Assembly (NCBI GenBank): GCA_947625775.1
Contig: CANQPM010000007.1
Span: 124,001-188,000 of the forward strand
Direction of reading: 5' to 3'
Source: an uncultured Lachnospiraceae bacterium
GTDB lineage: Bacteria; Bacillota; Clostridia; Lachnospirales; Lachnospiraceae
Length of the DNA stretch: 64,000 bases
Program-made: the position numbers and the translations under genes
Shown here: one piece after another, positions 35,665-43,945 of the stretch
Numbering within the stretch: the first letter of the stretch is position 1
Layout: each line of letters starts with the position of its first letter
The notes under the pieces: generated by a model
Seen by the model: only the letters and a program-made list of their open reading frames with translations
What the model was told of the DNA's origin: nothing
Databases searched by the model: none

Positions 35665-36354
35665 ATGAACAGCAGAGTTTTCAGGATTTTATATGCGCTG
35701 TGCCTTGTCCTTTCGCTGTCTGCGCTCGGCAGGCAGGCGCGGATTTATGCGCATAACTGCGCTGTCATAAATGACGGACAAATTTCTGATGCGGGCGAGC
35801 TAAAGCGCATAGCAATCACATTTGACGACGGACCGCACCCTGTCTACACAAAAAGGCTGCTTGACGGATTAAAGGAGCGCAATGTCAAGGCGACATTTTT
35901 TGTCACGGGCGAACATGCGGAGCAATGCCCTGACATTATTAAGCGCATGCACGATGAAGGCCATCTTATCGGCAACCACACCTACAGCCATATACAGCTT
36001 ACCTCGTCAAACCGTGAAAAATTCAGCAGTGAGCTGTTAAAAACAAGCGAAATCATAAAAAGCATTACGGGCGAGGAGACGCAGTACGTAAGACCGCCCT
36101 ACGGTTTGTGGGATAAGTCGCTCGAAGCGCAGCTCAATATGTTTCCTGTCCTGTGGAATGTCGATCCTCTTGACTGGTGTACGTCAAACGCGTCAAAGGT
36201 GGCGCGCTCCGTCATACGCGACGCGGAGGAAAATGACATTATCCTGATGCACGATTATTACGCCTCCTCTGTAAGCGCCGCGCTTATGATTATTGACGAG
36301 CTTACAAAGGAGGGCTATTCGTTTGTGACTGTAGATGAAATTCTTTTTGATTAA
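35665..36354 (+). CDS. Polysaccharide deacetylase (NodB domain), exported
   Basis: 229 aa from ATG 35665; a GTG at 35647 is also possible, and neither has a strong ribosome site. An N-terminal hydrophobic segment (about 3-22) acts as signal or anchor. CE4 motifs: ITFDDGPHP, HLIGNHTYSH, RPPYGLWD, NVDPLDW and ILMHDYY, giving the Asp-His-His metal triad and catalytic base. Likely N-deacetylates peptidoglycan or another wall glycan. The size fits PdaA/PdaB-type sporulation or housekeeping deacetylases; which one is not decidable here. Confidence 0.9.
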   Translation: MNSRVFRILYALCLVLSLSALGRQARIYAHNCAVINDGQISDAGELKRIAITFDDGPHPVYTKRLLDGLKERNVKATFFVTGEHAEQCPDIIKRMHDEGHLIGNHTYSHIQLTSSNREKFSSELLKTSEIIKSITGEETQYVRPPYGLWDKSLEAQLNMFPVLWNVDPLDWCTSNASKVARSVIRDAEENDIILMHDYYASSVSAALMIIDELTKEGYSFVTVDEILFD

Positions 36355-36362
36355 ACCGCCCT

Positions 36363-36536
36363 CTAGACAAAACGGTTTCCAGCGCTGTCATAGTGATAGC
36401 CTATGCCTTCAAGCGCTGATATTATGGCTTCTTTGTCCTCGTCCATATCCTCGCACAGCGCGTCAAGACTTGGATAAAAGTCTCGCAGCTTTAAATTTAT
36501 GAAGCTTAAAAGCATTGCAGGATCCTTTGGGAGCAT
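36363..36536 (-). CDS. DUF4250 small protein
   Basis: 57-aa protein (MLPKDPAMLLSFINLKLRDFY ...). The ATG at 36536 has GGAGG eight nt upstream. The pattern MLPKDP-MLLS---LRD-Y-SLD-LC-D is that of DUF4250, a short family found in Firmicutes and Bacteroidetes. It ends 8 bp from the convergent deacetylase stop and begins 17 bp after the holA stop, so it is probably cotranscribed with holA. Function unknown. Confidence 0.8.
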   Translation of the reverse strand: MLPKDPAMLLSFINLKLRDFYPSLDALCEDMDEDKEAIISALEGIGYHYDSAGNRFV

Positions 36537-36552
36537 AGTGCCGCCTCCTTTT

Positions 36553-37536
36553 TTATTTTGAACTTAGTCCGACTATTATAAGCTCCACGCTCATAATGTC
36601 CGACATTTTTCCCGTCTTTACGCTTTCCTCCGCCTCAACGCACTTTTTCAGCGCGCTTTTAAGCTGCGGCAGCTCGAAGCTTGCCGCCTGAGGAATATAT
36701 TTTTTTTTGAGGTAATATGCGTTCAGCCCTGTCTGCGCCGCGATATTTGCCTCAGAATATCCTTTGCCGCGCATCTCCTTTACCTGCAGGAGCATATTGA
36801 ACTGGCGGGCAATCAGGGAAAGTATTTTCATAGGCGCTTCCTTCAGGGCTATCAAATCATAATACATGTCAAGCGCCTGCTTTTGATCCTTTCTTGCGAC
36901 CGCCTCTACCATGTCAAAAATTTTGTTCTGAACCTGTACAATGCACAAATCCTCCACGTCCTTCGCCGTTATGCCCTCCTCGTAATATTTATAGCATATA
37001 AGCTTTTCGACCTCGCGCCTTATGTTTTCCATATTCGTGCCTGTCCTGTCGAGCAGAAGGTCAAGGGCGTCTGACGTTATCTGTTTGTTCTCCTTTTTGA
37101 GCATGCCCAGCACCCATTTTTTGAGCGCCGCCTCGTCCTGCGCCCCGCACAGGGCGGCATACCCGTTTGAGGCCACAGCCTTGTACAGCCTGCCGCGCTT
37201 GTCCGCCTCCTCCTCCACAAATATAATGTATGTGGTATCGGGAATATTTTTTACAAGCTCAATCACTCTGTCGTCTGCCGCCTTAAACCAGCCGCTGTCC
37301 TCAATAATGATAACCCTGCGCTCCGCAAAAAAAGGCATTGCGCCCGCCATATCTAAAACCTCGTTTATGTCTATATCTTTTCCCGAATATACGGTGCAGT
37401 TCATCGTGTCGCCCTCCGCCGCCAAAGCGTCTTTAAGCTTATCGCGGTACTGTTTCCTAAGGTAAGCCTCCTCACCGTAGAGAAGGTAAACATGGCTGAA
37501 TTCGCCGCTTTTTATGTCCTGCGTTATGCGCTTCAT
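36553..37536 (-). CDS. holA: DNA polymerase III subunit delta
   Basis: 327-aa clamp-loader delta subunit. YLLYGEEAYLRKQYRDKL at the N-terminus, then the AAA-like domain (MAGAMPFFAERRVIIIEDSGWF), the TNMENIRREVEKLICY region, and a C-terminal helical collar (ALKEAPMKILSLIARQFNMLLQVKEMRGKG). It opens the beta clamp with tau and delta'. The length is standard (about 330-345). Only a weakly spaced AAAGGA lies upstream of the ATG. It is followed by the DUF4250 gene. Confidence 0.93.
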   Translation of the reverse strand: MKRITQDIKSGEFSHVYLLYGEEAYLRKQYRDKLKDALAAEGDTMNCTVYSGKDIDINEVLDMAGAMPFFAERRVIIIEDSGWFKAADDRVIELVKNIPDTTYIIFVEEEADKRGRLYKAVASNGYAALCGAQDEAALKKWVLGMLKKENKQITSDALDLLLDRTGTNMENIRREVEKLICYKYYEEGITAKDVEDLCIVQVQNKIFDMVEAVARKDQKQALDMYYDLIALKEAPMKILSLIARQFNMLLQVKEMRGKGYSEANIAAQTGLNAYYLKKKYIPQAASFELPQLKSALKKCVEAEESVKTGKMSDIMSVELIIVGLSSK

Positions 37537-37605
37537 TTTATGTGTTTATCCTTTCAAAAATTATGTATTAGTATTATATCATCTTAGCAGCAAAAATACA
37601 ATTTT

Positions 37606-39168
37606 TTATATGGCAAACGGATTTTCAGGCGAAAAATCCACCACCTTAGTCGCAATCCTCTCGCAAAACCTCTCATCATGCTCTACGACAAGCATTGTCG
37701 GCTTATACGCAAGTATCAGCTCCTCTAACTGTATTCTTGAAAACACGTCAATATAATTAAGCGGCTCGTCCCAAATATACAGATGCGCGGGCGTAAGAAG
37801 ACTCGCGGCTATCAGCACTTTCTTTTTCTGTCCCTCGGAAAAATCAGCCATATCCTTTGAAAACTGCACTCTCTCAAAATCAAGCTGGCGGAGCAGCGCA
37901 CAGAAAAGGCTCTCATCAAACCCTTTTTCCCTGCAAAAATCCGCGACACTTCCCTTTAAAAAAGATGTATCCTGATTTATATACGATATGATAATCCCCG
38001 ACGCTATACCAAGCTCTCCCGACTGAAAAAAGCCTCCGCCAAAGCCACTCAAATCGCTTTCACCCCTGCTGCCCGCGACAATCATTTTGATAAGGCTGGA
38101 CTTGCCGCACCCATTACTCCCGCGCAAAAATACACGATCGCCCTGATTAATCCCAAAACTAAGCCCATCAAACACAGGCGGCTTGCCGCGCTCATACCCC
38201 ATACCGTAATCCCGCGCCAAAACCAGCGTGTCCTTATGATATTTAAGCGGAAAAAGCTTTAAATCCACTGGCGTTTCTATGTCGCGCAAAAGCCCTTCTT
38301 TCTCACTTATTTCCCTGTCAAGACGCTCCTCTATCTGCTTTACGCGGCTTTGAAGCTTTTTGGTTTTTGCTCCAATATACGCCCTTGCGCCTTTGCCCCT
38401 GTCGTGCTCCTTCACTGGATCAAAACCAATCTTTGAACGCTCGCTTTTGTCCGCCCATTGCCTTGTCTGCTCCGAAGCGCGCTTTAATTTGCCTATCTCT
38501 CGCCTGTGCCTGTCATTCTCCGCCCGCGCAAACGCATCGCCTTTCTGCTTATTTTCCCACCAGCTTGAAAAATTCCCGCTCTGCACCTCAATAGTACAGC
38601 GGTTCAGCGCTAAAATATGATCCGCACACGCATCAAGCAGATCCCTGTCATGCGACACCAGTATGAAACCCCTCTTTGTGCGCAGATATTTTTTGACCGT
38701 ATCACGCGCCGCCATATCCAAATGGTTCGTCGGCTCATCTATCAGCAGGAAATCATTCTCACCCGAAAACAGTACGGCAAGCATCACCTTCGTGCGCTCC
38801 CCATAGCTTAATGTCCCAAACGGGCGGTACAAAAGCTCTGCATCAGCGTCAAGCCCGTCCAATTCGCATACCACGCGCCAAAGCTCGCACCCAGCCTTTA
38901 AATCCTCAACAAAATCGGCAGCGCACATGCGCATCATATCATCCGTTATCCGATATGGAAAATAGTCAAAATCCGTTCCCGCGCTTATTTTCCCCACATA
39001 TTCGTATTCACCCATCAGAAGCTTTAGAAACGTCGTCTTACCTTTCCCATTCCTTCCGATAAATCCAAGACGCCAATCAGTATCTATCGAAAACGATACA
39101 TCTTCAAAAACATTGTCCGCACTGCCCTCATAATAAAATGTCAGATTACTAACGCTTATCTGCGCCAT
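37606..39168 (-). CDS. ABC-F family ATPase (Lsa/Vga-like ribosome protection type)
   Basis: 520 aa from ATG 39168 (GGAGGGG upstream). Two ABC cassettes without membrane segments: Walker A GRNGKGKTT and GSNGCGKSS, signatures LSYGERTK and FSEGQKKK, Walker B LLIDEPTNHLD and LYIWDEPLNYID, joined by a charged linker (about 190-320). N-terminal ISVSNLTFYYEGSADNVFEDV and DTDWRLGFIGRNG resemble Lsa/Vga-type antibiotic-resistance ABC-F proteins more than housekeeping EttA/Uup. A hairpin with a 14-codon frame lies just upstream, as in drug-inducible ABC-F genes. The drug spectrum is not predictable. Confidence 0.88.
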   Translation of the reverse strand: MAQISVSNLTFYYEGSADNVFEDVSFSIDTDWRLGFIGRNGKGKTTFLKLLMGEYEYVGKISAGTDFDYFPYRITDDMMRMCAADFVEDLKAGCELWRVVCELDGLDADAELLYRPFGTLSYGERTKVMLAVLFSGENDFLLIDEPTNHLDMAARDTVKKYLRTKRGFILVSHDRDLLDACADHILALNRCTIEVQSGNFSSWWENKQKGDAFARAENDRHRREIGKLKRASEQTRQWADKSERSKIGFDPVKEHDRGKGARAYIGAKTKKLQSRVKQIEERLDREISEKEGLLRDIETPVDLKLFPLKYHKDTLVLARDYGMGYERGKPPVFDGLSFGINQGDRVFLRGSNGCGKSSLIKMIVAGSRGESDLSGFGGGFFQSGELGIASGIIISYINQDTSFLKGSVADFCREKGFDESLFCALLRQLDFERVQFSKDMADFSEGQKKKVLIAASLLTPAHLYIWDEPLNYIDVFSRIQLEELILAYKPTMLVVEHDERFCERIATKVVDFSPENPFAI

Positions 39169-39203
39169 AAGCCCCTCCATTCCCGCCGCCAAACCAGCCG
39201 CCG

Positions 39204-39253
39204 ACAGCCTAAAGAGCGCATTTTGGGCGCAAAAAAGAAGGCTGTGCGGACAT
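39204..39253 (-). promoter_or_regulatory. Candidate attenuator and 14-aa leader peptide of the ABC-F gene
   Basis: A 14-codon frame at 39209-39253 (MSAQPSFLRPKCAL, stop TAG) lies 40 bp before the ABC-F start. It runs through a nested hairpin (ACAGCC/GGCTGT at 39204-39245, inner GCGC/GCGC). No good Shine-Dalgarno site precedes the ATG and no clear T-run terminator follows, so the regulatory reading is tentative. Confidence 0.35.
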
Positions 39254-39518
39254 AATCAGCTTTTGGCAGCGTATCATAAAAAGCATTGTCCGATTTATAA
39301 CCAAACCGAACAACACACATTTAAACAAGCTGCAATTCTTCAAAAGCAGATTATCTTCGCATCTTAGCCTCCATAAATAATAATTTAACAAATTCAATTA
39401 TGTCTAAATTTTACATACCCCACGAACATTTGTCAAGCATTTTCATTACCTAATTCTAATCTCATTCCGTTCTTATTCCCTCCATTTAAACTAAACATTC
39501 CAACCTGCCAAAACCAAA

Positions 39519-39749
39519 GAAGTCAGCCGTCTATGTCCGTGCAAGCGCCTTGGTGCGGGCGGCGTATTTTCTTATGTAATGCCCAACACCCCAGGCGGAA
39601 ATTTGCACGGATGCAAATTTCAGTCGCGACTGCGGCACGGACGCCGCACTCGCGACGGCGCCGACCGCCCGAAAACACCTATACTGCATTACATTAGAAA
39701 ATCCGCTGCCCACACCACAGCGCGCGCACGGACATAGACGGCTGACTTC
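39519..39749 (+). repeat. Long foldback element, copy D (231 bp)
   Basis: 63-bp arms at 39519-39581 and 39687-39749, sharing GAAGTCAGCCG-CTATGTCCG with copy C. The centre is the most diverged copy, yet all pairings are kept: hairpin I is AAATTTGCA-CGGA-TGCAAATTT and hairpin II has outer stem GTCGCGA/TCGCGAC and inner GCGGC/GCCGC around A-CGGA-C. The right edge is 27 bp from the stop of the DUF5688 gene. Confidence 0.92.
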
Positions 39750-39776
39750 GCCGCTCCAGCAAGAAACTCTCACCCG

Positions 39777-40778
39777 TTACAATTCCAACATAATAAGCTC
39801 CTTCTTCTCCCTCTCATACAAATAAACCTTCCTACTCAAAATCTCATCCTTAGGAAACGCCTTATTAACCCCCTTAATATTCCGCAAAACCTCTATCGGC
39901 GCAATACTCCCCTTCACATGAATCTTCACATCATGTATGCTCGTAAACGCCACATAATAGTCCTTATCTCCCGCCATCTGCGCAATCTTCTCCATCACCC
40001 CAGGATAAAAAAACGCAATCGCCCCGTTCATCTGACTGGTCGTAGTCAGCGTCGGCACATCATACATTCCAAAAGAAGTCACATCAGGATTTAACGCCAT
40101 AAACGCCCCTTTCTCATAAGGAGGATCCATCAAATCCTTAAGCTTTACATACAGGCGCGGCGGCGACATAATATTCGTGTTGAGCAGCGCCGCCTGCCAA
40201 GTCTCCTCCTCATCAACATTCCAATATTCAAAAATCTCCCTTTTAACCTTTACACTGATAACATTATGCTGATTATTGATGTTTTCATCAGACGCAATCA
40301 GATACAGCACAAGCACAATATCTCCAATGCGCTTGTAAATCGCGTCCTTGAGATCATAACGCCTGTCCGTGAAATTAAGCGGCCTGATAATCAAATGGTC
40401 CTTTATAGCCTCATAATCGTAAAGCATATCCAAAATTCCCGTCTGATCTATCTTTTTCACCATTTCAATATTCTGTTTCACAATGTCAACAACAGCGTCC
40501 CACCCATTCTTCTGCCATTCGTCATACAAATATTTCAGGTAAAAGCGGCACGTCTGTGAAAACTCATCCTTTTCCGATATCACAAGAAAATCCCCAATCA
40601 GCATATCACTCTCCGTCTTGTGGTACTTGATATTAGTCTCCCGCACCAGCTGCAAGCCATAATCGTCCTCGGGCGTATAGCCGTCATCATAAAAATACAG
40701 CATACCAGAGGTAAGCATCAGCTCCTGCTGCTGTACTAAGTAATTACCCAGTTCCTGTTTAAATGTTTCGTAAGTCAT
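39777..40778 (-). CDS. DUF5688 family protein
   Basis: 333 aa, soluble. MTYETFKQELGNYLVQQ at the start, LIIRPLNFTDRRYDLKDAIYKRIGDIVLVLYLI in the middle and PTLTTTSQMNGAIAFFYPGVMEKIAQMAG toward the end are the conserved stretches of this Lachnospiraceae-rich family. No enzymatic motif is visible. AAAGGCGG precedes the ATG. It is divergent from the amylase gene at 40969 and has foldback copy D immediately 3' of its stop. Function unknown. Confidence 0.75.
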   Translation of the reverse strand: MTYETFKQELGNYLVQQQELMLTSGMLYFYDDGYTPEDDYGLQLVRETNIKYHKTESDMLIGDFLVISEKDEFSQTCRFYLKYLYDEWQKNGWDAVVDIVKQNIEMVKKIDQTGILDMLYDYEAIKDHLIIRPLNFTDRRYDLKDAIYKRIGDIVLVLYLIASDENINNQHNVISVKVKREIFEYWNVDEEETWQAALLNTNIMSPPRLYVKLKDLMDPPYEKGAFMALNPDVTSFGMYDVPTLTTTSQMNGAIAFFYPGVMEKIAQMAGDKDYYVAFTSIHDVKIHVKGSIAPIEVLRNIKGVNKAFPKDEILSRKVYLYEREKKELIMLEL

Positions 40779-40968
40779 AAATTTCCGCCTTTCCGTTTAA
40801 AAATTCCTTCATATATAAAACCAAATCCTGTGCCGTGGACAGCAACAGCTATCACATTATACCACCCCTGCCATTTCGGCGCAAGCTCAAATACTTGCGA
40901 AAAAAGCATAATTATAGTATAATCAATTTAGTTTTTGCAAATTTATACAAATTTAGGGGGAATATTTT

Positions 40969-42783
40969 ATGGCTTGGTACGATGAGGCAGTATTTTATCA
41001 CATTTATCCATTAGGACTCACAGGCGCTCCAAAACAAAATTCATACGGCGCACCCGAGCATCGTCTCAACACATTGATTCCATGGATAGGACATATAAAG
41101 GAAATAGGCTGCAATGCGCTCTACATAGGACCGCTCTTTGAATCAGTCGGACACGGTTATGAAACCACTGATTACAAAAATCTTGACAGCCGTTTAGGCG
41201 ACAATGAAGATTTAAAAAATTTCGTTTCCGAATGTCACAGGCAAGGCGTCAAGGTAATATTTGACGGAGTTTTCAACCACACAGGGCGCGACTTTTTTGC
41301 CTTCAAGGACTTAAAGGAAAAGCGGGAAGGCTCCCAGTACAAAGACTGGTACTGCAATGTAAACTTCTGGGGCAACAATGAATACAACGACGGCTTCTCA
41401 TACGAAAACTGGGGCGGCTACAACCTGCTTGTAAAGCTCAACCAGCGCAATCCTGCCGTAAGGGACTACATATGCGATGTCATACGTTTTTGGGTTAAAG
41501 AGTTTGACATTGACGGCATCCGCCTTGATGCCGCGGACGTGCTTGACTTTGATTTCATGAAAGCGCTCCGCGCCACGGCAAACGACGTAAAGCCCGATTT
41601 CTGGCTTATGGGCGAGGTTATCCATGGCGACTACACGCGCTGGGTAAACGAGGGCACACTCCATTCAGTGACGAATTACCAGCTCCACAAGGCGCTCTAC
41701 TCAGGTCACAACGACCACAACTATTTTGAGATTGCACACACGGTCAAGCGTCTTTATGAAATGGGTGGCAGCAGACCTGACGGCTTGAAGCTTTACAATT
41801 TCGCGGACAACCATGACGTAGAGCGCATTTACACAAAGCTAAACAATAAGGCTCATTTTGCTCCCGTGCATATCCTTATGTATACGCTCCCCGGCGTGCC
41901 GTCGATTTACTACGGCTCAGAGTTTGCCATTGAGGGCAAAAAAGAGCGTTTCTCCGACGATTCACTCAGACCTGCGCTCAATCTGTCCGATTTTAAAGAC
42001 GCCGTGAAAACCAATCCAAACACTGCGCTGATTGCTGCTCTTGGTAAGGTAAGGCAGAAGTCAAAGGCGCTCTCATATGGCGATTACAAGGAGCTTATGC
42101 TCACAAACCGCCAGTACGCTTTTTCAAGGAGCTTTAATGGCGAAACGGCAGTTATCACGATAAACAATGACGACAGCGACTACACAATGACAGTCGCGGC
42201 GGGAAATTGCGCTGAATATATCGGCGCTCTGTCAGGGCAGCGCGTGTCTGTTTCAAATGGGCATATCTGCGTAAATGTAAAGGCTAACTCAGGCGAGGTA
42301 TGGATTCCGTACAATGAAAATGCGGCGGAGAGCATTTCTCCTGTAGAGATAACAGCGGCGGAAATCAAACCGCTGGAAAGCGCTACTGCTCCTTCCAACA
42401 ATGAAAATGTCCAGAGCGTTCAACCTGAAAATAATGCGGCTGACAATAAAGCCAACAGTGAAACAACAGATAACGCATATGCAGCAGAGAATAATACAAA
42501 CGAAAGTGCTACATCCGATACACAAGCTGCGGCTGCAGCCACAAACACTGATGCCGCAAATGTAGCAACAGCTTCTAACGAGCCAGACGATCCGCAGGCT
42601 TCAAACAATTCACAAACGCAGGCTGCAAGCGAAGATTTTGAAAAAGGCAAGATTGCAGGACTTCAAGAGGCTATCATAGCTATTATGGAAAAGAAAGGAC
42701 CTGTAACAGACCAGATGAAGCGCGACGTGTACAACAACACACATCATGACTCGCTGATTAACTGGGTGAAAAGCTTTAACTAA
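40969..42783 (+). CDS. GH13 alpha-amylase-family enzyme with Ala/Asn/Thr-rich linker and C-terminal helical tail
   Basis: 604 aa. A neopullulanase/cyclomaltodextrinase-like barrel occupies about 1-400: DGVFNHT (99-105), nucleophile Asp187 in DGIRLDAAD, acid/base Glu216 in MGEV, Asp283 in NFADNHD. A beta domain follows to about 455. Residues about 470-555 are a low-complexity Ala/Asn/Thr/Gln linker and 556-604 a helical tail (DFEKGKIAGLQEAIIAIMEKKG ...). There is no signal peptide, so it works inside the cell on maltodextrins. GGGGGAA precedes the ATG. The linker plus tail is not usual for intracellular GH13 enzymes. Confidence 0.9.
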   Translation: MAWYDEAVFYHIYPLGLTGAPKQNSYGAPEHRLNTLIPWIGHIKEIGCNALYIGPLFESVGHGYETTDYKNLDSRLGDNEDLKNFVSECHRQGVKVIFDGVFNHTGRDFFAFKDLKEKREGSQYKDWYCNVNFWGNNEYNDGFSYENWGGYNLLVKLNQRNPAVRDYICDVIRFWVKEFDIDGIRLDAADVLDFDFMKALRATANDVKPDFWLMGEVIHGDYTRWVNEGTLHSVTNYQLHKALYSGHNDHNYFEIAHTVKRLYEMGGSRPDGLKLYNFADNHDVERIYTKLNNKAHFAPVHILMYTLPGVPSIYYGSEFAIEGKKERFSDDSLRPALNLSDFKDAVKTNPNTALIAALGKVRQKSKALSYGDYKELMLTNRQYAFSRSFNGETAVITINNDDSDYTMTVAAGNCAEYIGALSGQRVSVSNGHICVNVKANSGEVWIPYNENAAESISPVEITAAEIKPLESATAPSNNENVQSVQPENNAADNKANSETTDNAYAAENNTNESATSDTQAAAAATNTDAANVATASNEPDDPQASNNSQTQAASEDFEKGKIAGLQEAIIAIMEKKGPVTDQMKRDVYNNTHHDSLINWVKSFN

Positions 42784-42802
42784 ACCAAAAAGCTGATAAA
42801 AT

Positions 42803-42900
42803 GGGGCTGTCGCAACAAGAAAAACAAGTACAAGATATAGTATAATTACTTTAGACACAATACCATGTCTTATATGTTTAATTCTTATTGCGACAGCCCC
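42803..42900 (+). repeat. About 100-bp hairpin repeat, copy 3 of 3
   Basis: Arms GGGGCTGTCGCAACAAG and CTTATTGCGACAGCCCC with further inner pairing (ACAAGATATAG with the CATGTCTTAT region). It starts 19 bp after the amylase stop codon and is followed by ATTTTTC, so it can terminate that transcript. The loop CAGACACAATA-like sequence matches copy 1 read on the minus strand. Confidence 0.85.
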
Positions 42901-42913
42901 ATTTTTCAAACCT

Positions 42914-43264
42914 TTATTTATCTGCGTAATAAGGAAGCAGGCTGCGTAACCTCTCCAAATCCCGCTTCGTAGTAACTTTGAAATTATTTTCGTCTCCTGG
43001 AATCATTACAATGTCCATGCCCGCCATTACCGCAGGCTCTGTGGAGCCGTTAATTGCCGCTAGACGCTCCTGTGTCAATGCCATATTCGCATTGTAATAT
43101 TTTTTGAAAAGGAACAATTCTGGCGCCTGTTCCGCAAAAAGCCGATTTCGGTCAAGCAATTCCAAAAAAAAAATCAAACATTTTCGCCCAAAATTTCCTG
43201 CGCCATAAATTGCAATTCTGTTTTGCCTCAATCTTAACACCTCCAAGCTGAATAAAATTTGCAT
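42914..43264 (-). pseudogene. Remnant of an IspD/TarI-type nucleotidyltransferase gene
   Basis: The last 55 residues (NMALTQERLAAINGSTEPAV, MAGMDIVMIPGDENNFKVTTKRDL) match the C-terminus of IspD/TarI cytidylyltransferases. The N-terminal part carries IAIYGAGNFGRKC, which looks like a nucleotide-binding start from another protein or domain. The catalytic nucleotidyltransferase core is missing, so the frame seems to join the ends of a larger gene or gene pair after an internal deletion. No good ribosome site. Confidence 0.55.
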
Positions 43265-43282
43265 TCATTTAAAAATAATAAA

Positions 43283-43323
43283 ACTCCTGATATAAAGCCA
43301 ATCCCATACTTTATATCAGGAGT
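43283..43323 (-). terminator. Perfect 15-bp hairpin, terminator
   Basis: ACTCCTGATATAAAG and its exact complement around an 11-nt loop. On the minus strand it is followed by TTTATTATTTTT, so it should terminate the gene at 43430-43945. Confidence 0.75.
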
Positions 43324-43429
43324 CTTAAAGAAGCTCTTTATTCAGTTTCCAATTATTTCAAAAGTGCTTGCGCATGTCGCATTGGCGTGTATTCCAAATT
43401 CGTAAAACGGACACATGAATTAACCATTA

Positions 43430-43945
43430 TTAGGGCATTGCCCCTGCCTCATTAAGCCTCCGCCTCAGTTCCGCAATCACTGCGTCCTTTTCTGCAAGCT
43501 CAGCATCTTTTCCCGCAAGCTCCATCTGATTTGCAGCAAGAAGCCGTTTCAGCTCGCCAAGCTCTGGCAGCAGCATTTCCTTCAACTCTTCGTTCATTTT
43601 TCCACCTCCCAAAATTATCTGCTTAAACACAAATGTATTTACATCTGATGCTAGGCTTACAACCGCCCTTGCCTTAGAATGGTACTTGTCATCAGGTGAC
43701 TTAAACTCGACTATGTTATAGCCTCGGAAGAATGCGCCAAGTTCGTTCTTTACCTTTTCGTATGGGTTCTTTTTGATTATAAGCAGGTCGATTCTAAGCG
43801 GCTCTTTGCTCAAGCTGTATTCCTTCTCGTAATTAAGACCACTTTCGTTTTCCATCAGCTCAAGCTCCATGCTCATGCAGAATGTTGAGTGCCATTGTGT
43901 CCTGTTTTCAATCTCCAAACCGATGTCCTTTCCGCAGCCGCACAT
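43430..43945 (-). pseudogene. Internally deleted PD-(D/E)XK nuclease-family protein
   Basis: 171 aa. The N-terminal part (QWHSTFCMSMELELMENESG, RIDLLIIKKNPYEKVKNELG, GYNIVEFKSPDDKYH) matches a family of about 300-aa Lachnospiraceae proteins with a PD-(D/E)XK fold. Right after SPDD the frame jumps to a segment typical of the family's C-terminus (GGGKMNEELKEMLLPELGELK) followed by a coiled coil. Some 130-150 middle residues seem to be lost in frame. It may still be translated, but is probably inactive. Confidence 0.6.

Noticed and set aside
39209-39397. 62-codon frame upstream of the ABC-F gene
   Set aside because: Only the last 14 codons coincide with a hairpin and are of interest as a possible leader; the full frame has no start signal or domain.
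5471-39749. CRISPR array or IS element as explanation for the foldback repeats
   Set aside because: There are no regularly spaced short direct repeats and no transposase in or near any copy; the copies are single, dispersed and palindromic.
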